38,901 bases of DNA from Nocardia lijiangensis NBRC 108240 (GCF_001613045.1 NZ_BDBP01000098.1:1-38901); one strand, 5' to 3'. Shown: positions 8,869 through 19,184, counted from the first letter of the stretch. Notes: a model not told the origin generated them from the letters alone. Translations and numbers: made by a program.

Positions 8869-10092
8869 ATGTCGCAGCTCTTGGTCGAATACCCCCTGAC
8901 ACATTCGCCTGCGTGTGGAAACCCGCTGGCCCGCGGTGCCGACGGGGTGTTGCGCTACGGCAACCTCACCCCGGCGCTCACCGAACTACTCGATCTACAG
9001 GTGCACGCTTTCGCGGCCCGCGAGGCGGTCGTCGAGCTCGGTGGGCCCCGGCTCACCTATCGGGAGCTGTGGCACTCGGCGTCTCGTATCGCGGGCGGCC
9101 TGCAAGAACACGGTGTCGGCTACGGCGACCGGGTCGCCATTCACATGCCCGCGGGCGCGCGCTGGGTGCAGGCGTTCCTCGGGGCCCTGCTCAGCGGCGC
9201 GGTGCCGGTGCTGGTGCCCGACGGACTTCCCGCGCAGGTGGCCGAACAGGTGATCGCCGACAGCAGTGCGGATTTCGTGCTCGGTCGTGGCGCCCGCGGC
9301 GGCGAGGTCGAGCTGCCCGACGGCGCCGCGTTCATCGACGACGGCGCGGCGCTGAGCGATCTCGCGCTGCTCTGCTACACCAGCGGCACACGCAAGGGTG
9401 TCGAGCTGACCAACGAAAACCTGCTCTCGGCGGTCCGATCGGTGGTCGCCGCGCTGGATCTGCCCACCGACGGCGTGCGCAACCTGGTGCTGCCGCCGCT
9501 GGCGCATGCCAGCGGGTGCGTCGACCAGCTGCTGCCCACCTTCGCGGTCGGCGGCACCGTGGTGCTCGCGCCGGACGGCCGCGGACTCGCGGAAGTCATT
9601 GTGGCCGAACGGGTCGACATGGTGTCGGGCACGCCGCGCATCTTCGCGGGCCTGCTCCCGCAGCTGGCCGCGCTGCGCGCCGACGGCGTGCCCACCGAGC
9701 GCATCAGCCGGGTCAGCAGCGCGGGCCACCGCGCCGAGCCGACCCCGGGCGATCTCGCCGCCGCGTTGCGTGACGTGTTCCCCTCGGCCAGGCACTGGTC
9801 GGTGTGGGGCGCCACCGAGACCAGCGGTATCGGCCTCGCGGTGGACGCCACCGAGACGCCCGCCGACGCGGGCCCGGTGCTCGGATTTCCGTTCGGCGGG
9901 ACCGAATTGGCGCTGTGGGGTCCGCGGGCCGCGGCGGGCCGCGGCGAATTGCTCTGTCGCGGACCGAATGTCAGCCGCCGGTACTGGAACGATCCGGAGA
10001 CCACCGCGCATCGCTTCACGGGCGGCTGGTTCCACACCGGCGATCAGGTCTCGATCGACGCCAAGGGTCTGGTCCGGCGCGAAAACGCCTGA
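8869..10092 (+). CDS. AMP-binding (acyl-CoA synthetase-like) protein, shortened and with altered P-loop
   Basis: A 407-residue member of the adenylate-forming superfamily, well short of the usual 500-560. The large N-terminal domain is recognisable: LTYRELW near 60, an ATP-loop region at Tyr170 (YTSGTRKGVELT), WGATET (A5, residues 313-318) and WFHTGD near the end. Two things are odd. The P-loop lacks about three residues (normally YTSGTTGxPKG), and the protein stops just after TGDQVSIDAKGLVRR, so the whole C-terminal lid domain with the catalytic Lys is missing. No continuation exists in another frame, because the next gene's stop is 8 bp away. GGAGG at 8860 is spaced four bases from the ATG. 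It may be a non-catalytic binder, work with a partner in trans, or be decaying. Confidence 0.8.
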   Translation: MSQLLVEYPLTHSPACGNPLARGADGVLRYGNLTPALTELLDLQVHAFAAREAVVELGGPRLTYRELWHSASRIAGGLQEHGVGYGDRVAIHMPAGARWVQAFLGALLSGAVPVLVPDGLPAQVAEQVIADSSADFVLGRGARGGEVELPDGAAFIDDGAALSDLALLCYTSGTRKGVELTNENLLSAVRSVVAALDLPTDGVRNLVLPPLAHASGCVDQLLPTFAVGGTVVLAPDGRGLAEVIVAERVDMVSGTPRIFAGLLPQLAALRADGVPTERISRVSSAGHRAEPTPGDLAAALRDVFPSARHWSVWGATETSGIGLAVDATETPADAGPVLGFPFGGTELALWGPRAAAGRGELLCRGPNVSRRYWNDPETTAHRFTGGWFHTGDQVSIDAKGLVRRENA

Positions 10093-10100
10093 CCGATGGG

Positions 10101-10847
10101 CTATTCCAGCATTCGGTCGCGCAAACGCGCCCGCAGCTCGGGCGTCAGCCCGACGACGTCGAGGTAGCGGTCGAAGTCGCCGTGCAACTGTCGTACCGAT
10201 TCCCTGGCCATCTCCAGGTACTCCTCGTGCACGCCGAGCAGGTCTTCGGAGAGGCTCGCGCCCGGCGGCAGGGTGGGCTCGATCAACGCCCGCAACGGGT
10301 CGATGGCCGCGTTGCTGGCCATGAAGTCGGCGAGGATGTCCTCCTCGACGACGTTCACCGCGCGCAGCAGCGTCGCCACGGCCCAGCCGGTGCGGTCCTT
10401 GCCCGCGGCGCAGTGCACCAGCACCGCCCCGTCGCCGTCCACGATGGACTGGGCGATGGCGGTGATCGCCGTGTTCGCCTCCGGCAGCGCGGGGAACTCG
10501 CGATAGACCTCGAGCATGTGCTCGAACGCGGAGCCGGTGCGGGACTCGTGCGGGGGCGCCTCGCCCATCCGCGAGTCGAAGGGGGTGACGCTGCGCCGCA
10601 CGCCCTCGGGCAGGTTGTCGTGGCCCATGTGGTCGATCTCCCGGATGCCGCGCAGGTCGAAGACCTCGATCACGCGCAGTTCGCGCAGACTGCCGTGGCC
10701 GCGCGCGTCGAGGCCGCTGAGCTGGGCCGAACGCAGCAGCACGCCGGGACGCACCTTGGCGCCGTCGACGGTGCGCAGACCGCCGGTGTCGCGGAAGTTG
10801 AACGTGCCGGAGAGGAAGAACTGATCGGCGGGGGGCGGGAGAGTCAC
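10101..10847 (-). CDS. Tyrosine/dual-specificity protein phosphatase, PtpB-like
   Basis: A 248-residue phosphatase with the signature HCAAGKDRTGWAVA: Cys146 is the nucleophile and Arg152 binds phosphate. The Lys in the loop (AGKDR) is characteristic of the PtpB/LipA branch, whose members act on phosphotyrosine, phosphoserine/threonine and phosphoinositides. The start FNFRDTGGLRTVDG is also typical of that branch (compare the secreted M. tuberculosis PtpB). No signal peptide is visible. The GTG at 10847 follows a TAACCT hexamer by six bases with no ribosome site, so the mRNA may be leaderless. It converges on the AMP-binding gene with 8 bp between stops. Substrates cannot be deduced. Confidence 0.88.
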   Translation of the reverse strand: MTLPPPADQFFLSGTFNFRDTGGLRTVDGAKVRPGVLLRSAQLSGLDARGHGSLRELRVIEVFDLRGIREIDHMGHDNLPEGVRRSVTPFDSRMGEAPPHESRTGSAFEHMLEVYREFPALPEANTAITAIAQSIVDGDGAVLVHCAAGKDRTGWAVATLLRAVNVVEEDILADFMASNAAIDPLRALIEPTLPPGASLSEDLLGVHEEYLEMARESVRQLHGDFDRYLDVVGLTPELRARLRDRMLE

Positions 10848-11255
10848 CGATCCAGGTTATCGGCCGCCCATATCGCAGCGGTGTCGTTCGCGGATCGAAC
10901 GCCGAACGCCGGGGTGAACCCGTTACACCATGATTTTGTGCGGTTCGTCACATGATGTGTAGTGCGGCGCTGCGGTCCGTACAGTGGATCAACGTGTGTC
11001 TTGCGGCCGCGAGGGGCCGCTAGGCGCCCAGGAGCGCCGATTGGCGGGACACTGCAGCGTTGCAGAGTGATTCCGTTTGGGTAACAAAACATTCTTCCAG
11101 TCTGGAATACCCGCCGAACCCGTTCTCAAACCCCGAAAACCCTCTACCATTGATGAACGTTGGACCGGGCAGCCTGGGGATTTCTGGTCGCTCGCCAAAG
11201 TTCAGCGAGTCGCGCCATCGGAGATGCGCGAGTTCTTTCGCCGAGGGAGTCGTCG
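10848..11255. other. Intergenic region with palindromes, no gene seen
   Basis: About 400 bp between the phosphatase start and the TetR-like domain gene. No open frame here looks coding, and in particular none encodes a helix-turn-helix that could belong to the downstream domain. It is locally less GC-rich around 11075-11115. It holds a 13-bp perfect palindrome TTCCAGTCTGGAA (11095-11107) and a looser inverted repeat CTGCA-N4-TGCAG (11053-11066). Promoters for both divergent genes are expected here. Confidence 0.6.
11095..11107. promoter_or_regulatory. Perfect palindrome, possible operator
   Basis: TTCCAG-T-CTGGAA is a perfect 6+1+6 inverted repeat in the AT-richer part of the region upstream of 11256. 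Its size and position suit a dimeric regulator site. No regulator can be named. Confidence 0.4.
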
Positions 11256-11735
11256 TTGAGCGCACGTGGAGAAATAGTGGAGAGTCGGTTGCGGCCGACG
11301 ATCTGCGAGGCCGTGGAGAAGGCGGCCGCCTCGCTCGATATCACCGGAGTGCGGGCACTGCGGGTGCTGTTGCACGCCGGAGTGTCCGCGTACTGGCCGC
11401 TGGTCAAGGCCGCGCCTGCCAAACATATCCGCGCCTACGAGGCGACCGTGCAAACGCTGCGCGAGCGCTGGGAGGTGCGGCCCGAATCGGAGCCCGACCC
11501 GGTCGATAGCCCCGTGTTTCGTGAAATGGACACCGAGGTCGCCAACTTCCTTCAGCTCTGCGCCGATCGTTCCGGCTCGCAGTGGCTGGAGCCGGTGGAC
11601 GACATCGCCGCCTACACGGTCTCGGTTTTGCAGGGGACCGTGCTGCGCTGGCTGGCCGACAGCAACGACGAGACCACGCTGGTGGTCCTGGACGACCTGG
11701 TCGGCGGCCTGGCCACCCGAGCAGCCGAGGCCTGA
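11256..11735 (+). CDS. TetR-type ligand-binding domain protein without HTH
   Basis: A 159-residue helical protein. The middle and end (AGVSAYWPLVKAAPAKHI, AYEATVQTLRERW, then DIAAYTVSVLQGTVLRWLAD and DDLVGGLATRAAEA) look like the C-terminal ligand-binding/dimerisation half of TetR-family regulators. The usual N-terminal HTH (about 50 residues ending in a YHHF-like block) is absent. The proposed TTG start has GAGGGA seven bases upstream. The frame stays open to an ATG at 11160, but those extra 32 residues are not HTH-like. It may titrate or heterodimerise with a regulator, or be a ligand-binding remnant. It is followed after 48 bp by the PLP enzyme gene in the same direction. Family assignment is from sequence pattern only. 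Confidence 0.6.
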   Translation: MSARGEIVESRLRPTICEAVEKAAASLDITGVRALRVLLHAGVSAYWPLVKAAPAKHIRAYEATVQTLRERWEVRPESEPDPVDSPVFREMDTEVANFLQLCADRSGSQWLEPVDDIAAYTVSVLQGTVLRWLADSNDETTLVVLDDLVGGLATRAAEA

Positions 11736-11783
11736 TCCCGACAGTACTGGACGTATGACCAGTTTGGTGGTTGAGTTGTCCGG

Positions 11784-12962
11784 GTGAGCGAGACATCGCC
11801 GATCGCCGGACTACATGCCGCCACCGCCGACCTCGACCCGCCGCTGGCCGCGCTCGATCTGACCGCGCTGCGCGCCAACGCCGCCGACCTGGTCCGCCGC
11901 GCGAACGGCGTCCCGATCCGGGTCGCCAGCAAATCCGTGCGCTGCCGCGCCGTCCTGGAAGCCGTGCTCGGCGGTGATCTGACCGCGGCCGACGGCTTCG
12001 CGGGCATCATGTCCTACTCCCTGCGCGAGGCGCTCTGGCTGACCGGTCTCGGCGCCCGCGACATCCTGCTCGGCTACCCGACCGTCGACCGCGCGGCGCT
12101 GGCCGAACTCGCCGCCGACGACACCGCGCTGGGCGCCATCACCCTCATGATCGACGACGTCGACCAGCTCGACCTGATCCGCGCGGCGGTCGGCACCGAC
12201 CTGGTCCGGCCCCGCGTCTGCCTGGACGTGGACGCTTCGCTGCGGATCGGCCCGCTGCACCTCGGTGTGCGTCGCTCGCCGATCCGTACCCCCGGCCAAG
12301 CCGCCGCCTTGGCTCGCGCCGCGCTCGACCGCGGCTTCGACGTGGTCGGTGTGATGACCTACGAGGCGCAGATCGCCGGACTGCCCGACAGCAATGCCGC
12401 GGTGCGGTTGGTCAAGCGGGCCTCGGCCGCCGAGATCGCCAAGCGCCGGGCACGGGTGCTGGACGCGGTGCGCTCGGTGGTGGGCAAGCTGGAGATCGTC
12501 AACAGCGGCGGCAGCGGCTCGATCGAGATCAGCATCGCCGATCCGGACGTCACCGAGGTGACGGCGGGCTCGGGTCTCTACGTGCCGACCCTGTTCGATC
12601 ACTACCGCGCCTTCACCCCGCGGCCCGCGCTGTTCTTCGCCACGCCCGTGCTGCGCAAGCCGGCCCCGTCCATCGCGACGGTGTTCGCCGGCGGCTACAT
12701 CGCCTCCGGCCCGACCGGCGCCTCGCGGGTGCCGAAACCCGTGTGGCCCAGCGGCTTACGGCTCATCGGCACCGAGGGCGCGGGTGAGGTGCAGACCCCG
12801 CTGTCGGCCGCCTCCGAGCTGCGCATCGGCGACCGGGTGTGGTTGCGTCACGCCAAGGCGGGCGAGCTGTGCGAGCGGTTCGACCAAGTCCACCTCGTCG
12901 AGCCGGACGGCCGCCGCAGCACCGTCCCCACCTATCGCGGCGAAGGCAAGAACTTCGGCTGA
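11784..12962 (+). CDS. PLP-dependent amino acid deaminase/aldolase (alanine racemase fold type III)
   Basis: A 392-residue enzyme of the D-threonine aldolase/D-serine dehydratase-like group. The N-terminal barrel contains RVASKSVRC, whose Lys (near residue 50) should form the Schiff base with PLP. The glycine-rich phosphate site is NSGGSGSIE, and the C-terminal beta domain ends with WLRHAKAGELCERFDQVHLV, where His and Cys are the expected metal ligands of this family. The start is GTG at 11784; a nearby ATG is out of frame. Activity on D-amino acids or 3-hydroxy amino acids is a family-level expectation; the substrate is not known. Its stop is part of a hairpin shared with the convergent helicase gene. 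Confidence 0.85.
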   Translation: MSETSPIAGLHAATADLDPPLAALDLTALRANAADLVRRANGVPIRVASKSVRCRAVLEAVLGGDLTAADGFAGIMSYSLREALWLTGLGARDILLGYPTVDRAALAELAADDTALGAITLMIDDVDQLDLIRAAVGTDLVRPRVCLDVDASLRIGPLHLGVRRSPIRTPGQAAALARAALDRGFDVVGVMTYEAQIAGLPDSNAAVRLVKRASAAEIAKRRARVLDAVRSVVGKLEIVNSGGSGSIEISIADPDVTEVTAGSGLYVPTLFDHYRAFTPRPALFFATPVLRKPAPSIATVFAGGYIASGPTGASRVPKPVWPSGLRLIGTEGAGEVQTPLSAASELRIGDRVWLRHAKAGELCERFDQVHLVEPDGRRSTVPTYRGEGKNFG

Positions 12963-12976
12963 GCGGGCGCTCAGCC
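12957..12976. terminator. Bidirectional hairpin containing both convergent stop codons
   Basis: GGCTGAGC-gggc-GCTCAGCC is a perfect 8-bp stem with a 4-base loop. The TGA of the PLP enzyme (12960-12962) lies in the left arm and the stop of the nuclease/helicase (12971-12973, minus strand) in the right arm. There is no U tract, as is common in actinobacteria. Confidence 0.65.
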
Positions 12977-15900
12977 CAGGTGCAGGAAGCGGGCCAGGTC
13001 GGGCAGATCCTCGGGCGCGGCGGGCAGGTACTCGGTGAGCAGCGGTGACCGGATGACCACCGCCCGCCACATCGCCCGCGACACCGCGGCGCGAACCAGG
13101 TTGCGCGACAACAGGAACGGCATGCCGTGCGGCGCGTCGGCCGGGCTGGATGTGGTCATCGACAGCAGCACCACCGCGGCCTCCCTGCCGCGGAAGCGGT
13201 CCACGGTGCCCACCAGCACGTCTTCGATCTTGGCGCGCGCCAGCATGGTTCGGATCCGGCCGACCTGAGCGCCGTACGGCGCGACGACGAAGATGTCGTG
13301 CGGGTGCAGCCGCCGCGTCGTCGCCCCCATGGTCCAGGACAGGCCGAGCAGGGCGCGCACCTGGCGCACCACCTCGCGGGCCTCGGCCGCCGATTCGGTG
13401 GCATTGCCGTAGTGGTCGACGAGGACGGTGCCGATGCCCGGCTCGACCCCGTCGAGTTGCCTTGCCAGCGTGACGGTTTCGTTGGAGCGCAGCCTGCCGT
13501 CGTAGAACAGCCGGGAGATCGGCTCGCACACCCGGGGATGCATCCGCCAGGTGCGGTCCAGGAAGTATCCGCGCTCGGGCCCGACGGTGTTGCGGCCGGC
13601 GAGCAGCCAGCCGAGCGTCGAATCGCCCACCGGCCCGGGATGAGCGCTGCGCGCCGCGGCGGGCTGCGGGTCGCCGAGCAGCAGCAGATTGCGCGCGCTG
13701 CCCGCCACCGTCGCCGTCTCGGCCAGCGGGAACCGGCCCGCGTCGGCGATCACCAGCAGGTCGAGGCTGTCGGCGGGGACCATCGAGTCGTCGGCGAAAT
13801 CGGCGGGCAGCCCGCCGATCACGCACCCGTTCACGGCGTTGTCCAGGAACCGCGGGTAGCGCGCGCCGTCGATCACGGCCCACTCCGGAGCCACCCCCGC
13901 GGCGTCCTTCTTCGCGACCAGCTCCGGAAGCACGCCGACCGCGACGATCGCGTCAAGCAGGCTCTCCACCGTCGAATGCGCCTGTGCGACAACGCCGATG
14001 CGCCACTTGTTCCTGGTGATCAGCCGCTCCAGCACGCGCGCGACGGTGGAATTCTTCCCGGTTCCCGAGGGGCTCTGCACCACCAGGTAGGACTCGTCCA
14101 GTTCGCGGGTGGCGGCGGTGATGGCGGCGGCGTGGTCGCCGTGCACCTCGGGGAGCGGCGCGCCACCGCGCAGCCGCGGCGCGCGGCGGGCCAGGATGTC
14201 GAACAGCGCGCAGGCCGGGATCTCCGGCAGCGTGACGAGCAGCCGTTGCGCGGCCGATTCCATGGCGGCCTCGGCGTTCTCGTCCCAGGCGGGCAGGCCG
14301 GGCGCGATGGCGGTGGGTAGATCGTCGTAGGGTTCGCAGCCCCGCGGCAGCAGTTCCTCCAGCCGGACGGTGTCGTCGAAGTCGGCGTCCACCGCGCACC
14401 CGAGCACCGTCGCGGCGGCGGTGGCGCGCTGTCCGAGCGCGGTGGTCATGCGCGCGGCCACCGGGCGGTCGTAGTAGGTGTAGACGGTGGCGCCCGGCGT
14501 CAGCGCGGCCGCACCGCCGCCGTCGCAGCCGGTGCCGATCCGGCCGGTCAACGTCAGGTACCTGCGCATGGACGGACGATTCGGGCTGTGATGCCACTTC
14601 GTGTCCACGGTGCCCCAGTCGGCGATCAGCACGCCGGACACGTCGGGCCATTCGTGCACGGGATGGCTGAGGCGGTCGGCGTGCGCGTACCACAGCGGCT
14701 GACGCTCGCGCCGGTGGTAGCCGAGCGCCGCGGCCATGAGCGCCGCGGGATGGTCCGGATCACCCTGTGCCGCCGCGTATTCCGCGAGCGCGGCCTCCAC
14801 CGACGAGGGGCCGGACACGGGCGCGAGCTGCGGGCGGTCCGGTTCGGCCGCGTGCCGCCACGCGTCCGTGCGCTCCGGGGCGACCGCCCGGCCATCGGTG
14901 CGGTGATCGGCCGCCAGCTCCAGCAGCCAGTCGCGCAAACGCAGCACGGTGACGCACGCGGGTTCCGGCTCGCCCGGCGCTTCGGGCAGCAGGCGGCGCA
15001 GCCGATCCAGCCGGTACGAGTCCTCGCCGACCAGCAGCGCGTTGCGCACGATCGGGTACAGATCGACGAGCACACCGTCGCGCAGCAACTCGTCGGCGAT
15101 CTCCTCGCCGACGCCGGTCTCCCCGGTCCAGCGCAGCAGTGCCGAGCGGACCTCCGAGGTGTAGTGATAGACACGCATATCCGGGAACGTCCGCCGCCGG
15201 TGCGCGAGCAGATCGAGCACCTCGGTCAGCGCGTCGCACCGCGCCGCGTCCTCGTCCGCGGCGTCCGCGGCGAACGGCGCACGCAGGGACAGGTGCACGG
15301 CGCCCGCCGCGGCGATCTCGATCGTCGCGAGCCGTCCCCGGTCGTCGGTGTCGATGGCCAATGCGAGATCGCCAGGCGAGGCAGGCGGCAGGCCCGCCAG
15401 CGCGAGCGCGTCGACCAGCGTGTGGGCCGGGCGGCCGGAATCCTCGCGCCGCCGTTGGATTTCGGCCTGCCTGCGCAGCGTGGTCACCGTGCGCGGCGGC
15501 AATCCCGGCACCGCGCTGTCGAGTCCGCTCAGCCGGTCGATGGTGCTCACCCCGGCCTCGCGCAGCCTGGCCCGCGCGGGCGAGGACATGCCCGCCACCA
15601 GGAGCAGATCGCGGGCGGCGGTCAGCTCGGCGGTGCAGGTCGGGCATCGGCCGCAGGCCAGGTACCGCGGATCGCCCCACTGCACCGGAAGCAGTTCCCC
15701 GAGCTTGTCTTCCAGGATGCGTTCGACGCGCCGCCGCCTGGCTCGATAGATCGGAACCAGATCGGTGAGCGGATAGTCGTCGCTGGCCGCACCGAGATGC
15801 AGCCGGACCAGGGCCGCGGCCAGCGCGCCGCCCGCATCCAAAGCCTCGGCGCAGGCGGCCGATTCGAGCGCCGTGCCCACCCGGTCCCATGGCGTCGCGG

Positions 15901-16327
15901 CCGCACCGTGCACGGTGTAGCGCACCCGATGAGTCGCCCGGACCAGATAGTCGCAGCGGCAGGCGAATCCGCCGTCGAAGAAGGTGGCGTTGTGCAGCAC
16001 CGGCACGCCCTCGCGCAGTGCCGCCTTGGTCTGCTCGTGCGCGTCGCGCAGCGCCGCCACCCGGCCGGCAGGGTCGTCCGGATTCTGTGGCGGCTGGCGG
16101 ATCTCGACCATGCCGTTGCCGTAGCGATCGCGGAAATCGGCGAGTCTGCGTTCGCGGGAGTCGTCGGCACGGCGCGGCTCGGCCGCGAACGACCGTGCGG
16201 CGCCGGGCTCGTCGTCCGGGAGCGCGCCCAGTTCGATGTCGAGGGCACGCAGCAACGCGAATTCACAGCGCGCCGCGCGCACGAGATCAGCGGCGGTGCA
16301 TACGACACGATCACCGAACACGAACAA
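12971..16327 (-). CDS. RecB-like nuclease/SF1 helicase fusion (Rv1251c-like) with eroded active sites
   Basis: A 1118-residue protein with the layout of TM0106-type RecB-like nucleases fused to a UPF1/DNA2-like helicase. The N-terminus MFVFGDRVVCTAADLVRAARC and the Cys cluster CGRCPTC are family-like. Helicase motifs GDPQ, TVDRFRGREA and RAAVSRA are recognisable. Key residues are missing. The nuclease motif after Asp126 reads YTVHGAAA where D-x-K is expected. The exonuclease-like DMEGD block reads IDTDD. Walker A is SPSGTGKN, with Asn759 after the Lys in place of Ser/Thr and Ser in place of the first Gly. Walker B is VIADAGR (Ala861, Asp862) in place of VIDEAG. The frame is intact and full length. 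TTG start, AGGAGG seven bases upstream. Probably not a normal ATPase; a structural or regulatory role is inferred. Confidence 0.8.
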   Translation of the reverse strand: MFVFGDRVVCTAADLVRAARCEFALLRALDIELGALPDDEPGAARSFAAEPRRADDSRERRLADFRDRYGNGMVEIRQPPQNPDDPAGRVAALRDAHEQTKAALREGVPVLHNATFFDGGFACRCDYLVRATHRVRYTVHGAAATPWDRVGTALESAACAEALDAGGALAAALVRLHLGAASDDYPLTDLVPIYRARRRRVERILEDKLGELLPVQWGDPRYLACGRCPTCTAELTAARDLLLVAGMSSPARARLREAGVSTIDRLSGLDSAVPGLPPRTVTTLRRQAEIQRRREDSGRPAHTLVDALALAGLPPASPGDLALAIDTDDRGRLATIEIAAAGAVHLSLRAPFAADAADEDAARCDALTEVLDLLAHRRRTFPDMRVYHYTSEVRSALLRWTGETGVGEEIADELLRDGVLVDLYPIVRNALLVGEDSYRLDRLRRLLPEAPGEPEPACVTVLRLRDWLLELAADHRTDGRAVAPERTDAWRHAAEPDRPQLAPVSGPSSVEAALAEYAAAQGDPDHPAALMAAALGYHRRERQPLWYAHADRLSHPVHEWPDVSGVLIADWGTVDTKWHHSPNRPSMRRYLTLTGRIGTGCDGGGAAALTPGATVYTYYDRPVAARMTTALGQRATAAATVLGCAVDADFDDTVRLEELLPRGCEPYDDLPTAIAPGLPAWDENAEAAMESAAQRLLVTLPEIPACALFDILARRAPRLRGGAPLPEVHGDHAAAITAATRELDESYLVVQSPSGTGKNSTVARVLERLITRNKWRIGVVAQAHSTVESLLDAIVAVGVLPELVAKKDAAGVAPEWAVIDGARYPRFLDNAVNGCVIGGLPADFADDSMVPADSLDLLVIADAGRFPLAETATVAGSARNLLLLGDPQPAAARSAHPGPVGDSTLGWLLAGRNTVGPERGYFLDRTWRMHPRVCEPISRLFYDGRLRSNETVTLARQLDGVEPGIGTVLVDHYGNATESAAEAREVVRQVRALLGLSWTMGATTRRLHPHDIFVVAPYGAQVGRIRTMLARAKIEDVLVGTVDRFRGREAAVVLLSMTTSSPADAPHGMPFLLSRNLVRAAVSRAMWRAVVIRSPLLTEYLPAAPEDLPDLARFLHLG

Positions 16328-16402
16328 ACGCGCCCCTCCTGTGTCTTCGCCGGGACACCCGCACCAGGCGCGCTGGCGTGCGCGCCGGTCGGCAACACCT
16401 TA

Positions 16403-16422
16403 GCTAGCCCGCGCTAGCCCGC
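16403..16422. repeat. Two tandem copies of a 10-bp unit
   Basis: GCTAGCCCGC occurs twice in a row in the 120-bp gap between the deaD stop and the nuclease/helicase start. Each copy contains the palindrome GCTAGC. It may be a regulatory site for the downstream gene or a chance duplication. Confidence 0.5.
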
Positions 16423-16447
16423 GTGACCTCGGGTTACCCCGTCCGGC

Positions 16448-18256
<1,809 letters not shown>

Positions 18257-18260
18257 TGAC

Positions 18261-18279
18261 CAGCAGTTTACTGCCTGGC
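18261..18279 (-). promoter_or_regulatory. Inverted repeat over the putative -10 of deaD
   Basis: A near-perfect inverted repeat (CCAG-CAGT-TT-ACTG-c-CTGG on the plus strand, one bulged base) lies 4 to 22 bases upstream of the deaD ATG and contains a TAAACT -10-like hexamer on the minus strand. It could be an operator or a leader stem; which is not clear. Confidence 0.35.
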
Positions 18280-18318
18280 GGTGGCCGCCCCGGCCACCGG
18301 GCCAATACGGTGAGACCT

Positions 18319-19173
18319 ATGCAACTGAATGACGCGCCCGAACATCAGGATCAGCCCGTTTCTCCGGTGGCGGTCGCGGTCGTCCAGTTCGCGCCGGGAA
18401 AGGATCCGGCAGGCAATCTCGCGGCGCTGCGCGAGCACGTCGAGACCGCCGCGGGCCGTGGCGCGCGGGTGGTGGTCGCGCCCGAATACTCGATGTTTGC
18501 CGTGACCCGGCTCGACGAGCGCGTCGTGGCCGTGGCCGAGCCGCTGACCGGCCCGTTCGCCACCGGGCTCGGTGCGATCGCCAGGGAGTTCGGGGTGTAT
18601 CTGGTGGCGGGGATCGTCGAGCAGGTGGCTCCGGGCGCGGGCCGCATTCGCAACACCTTGCTGGTGCACGGGCCCGACGGCGAACTCGTCACGCGGTATC
18701 GGAAGGTGCACCTCTACGACGCCTTCGGGTACGTGGAATCCGACGTGGTCGAGCCCGGCGCGATCGAGGAGCCGCCGATCTTCGCCGTCGACGGTGTGCG
18801 CTTCGGCGTGCAGACCTGTTTCGATCTGCGCTTTCCCGAGGGCTTCCGTCGCCTCGCCGCCGCGGGCGCGCAGGCGCTGGTGCTGCCCGCGCAGTGGATC
18901 CCCGGCCCCGCCAAGGTCGACCAGTGGACCACGCTGCTGCGGGCGAGGGCCATCGAGAACACCGCGTACGTGCTCGCAGCCGACCAGTGCGCCCCGCGCG
19001 GCGCGGGCGCGTCGATGATCGTCGACCCCACCGGCAGCGTGCTCGCGGAACTCGGCGACGAACCCGGCGTGCTCACCGCGAGCGTCGACCTCGCGCACCT
19101 GGCCACCGTGCGCACCACCAACCCGAGCCTGGCCTTGCGTCGATTCACGATTACCGAGCGCGCACCGGAGTAG
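18319..19173 (+). CDS. Carbon-nitrogen hydrolase (nitrilase superfamily)
   Basis: A 284-residue amidohydrolase with the complete nitrilase-superfamily triad: Glu56 in VVVAPEYSMF, Lys129 in YRKVHLYD and Cys167 in VQTCFDLRFPE. The alpha-beta-beta-alpha fold blocks are all present and the length is usual. The YRKVHLYDAFGYVESD segment resembles the Nit1/Nit2 or omega-amidase-like branch, which repairs deaminated thiol or dicarboxylic amides, but the branch is not certain. The chosen ATG is at 18319; an in-frame GTG three codons earlier is possible. It is divergent from deaD across 62 bp and followed 11 bp later by a phosphoribosyltransferase gene, so the two are probably co-transcribed. Confidence 0.9.
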   Translation: MQLNDAPEHQDQPVSPVAVAVVQFAPGKDPAGNLAALREHVETAAGRGARVVVAPEYSMFAVTRLDERVVAVAEPLTGPFATGLGAIAREFGVYLVAGIVEQVAPGAGRIRNTLLVHGPDGELVTRYRKVHLYDAFGYVESDVVEPGAIEEPPIFAVDGVRFGVQTCFDLRFPEGFRRLAAAGAQALVLPAQWIPGPAKVDQWTTLLRARAIENTAYVLAADQCAPRGAGASMIVDPTGSVLAELGDEPGVLTASVDLAHLATVRTTNPSLALRRFTITERAPE

Positions 19174-19184
19174 CGTTCGAATCG

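Noticed and set aside
8869..10100. Frameshift explanation for the short AMP-binding protein
   Set aside because: Only 8 bp separate its stop from the stop of the convergent phosphatase gene, so no lost C-terminal domain can be encoded there.
14588..16417. 609-codon plus-strand frame opposite the nuclease/helicase fusion
   Set aside because: Shadow frame; the minus-strand protein has recognisable family blocks.
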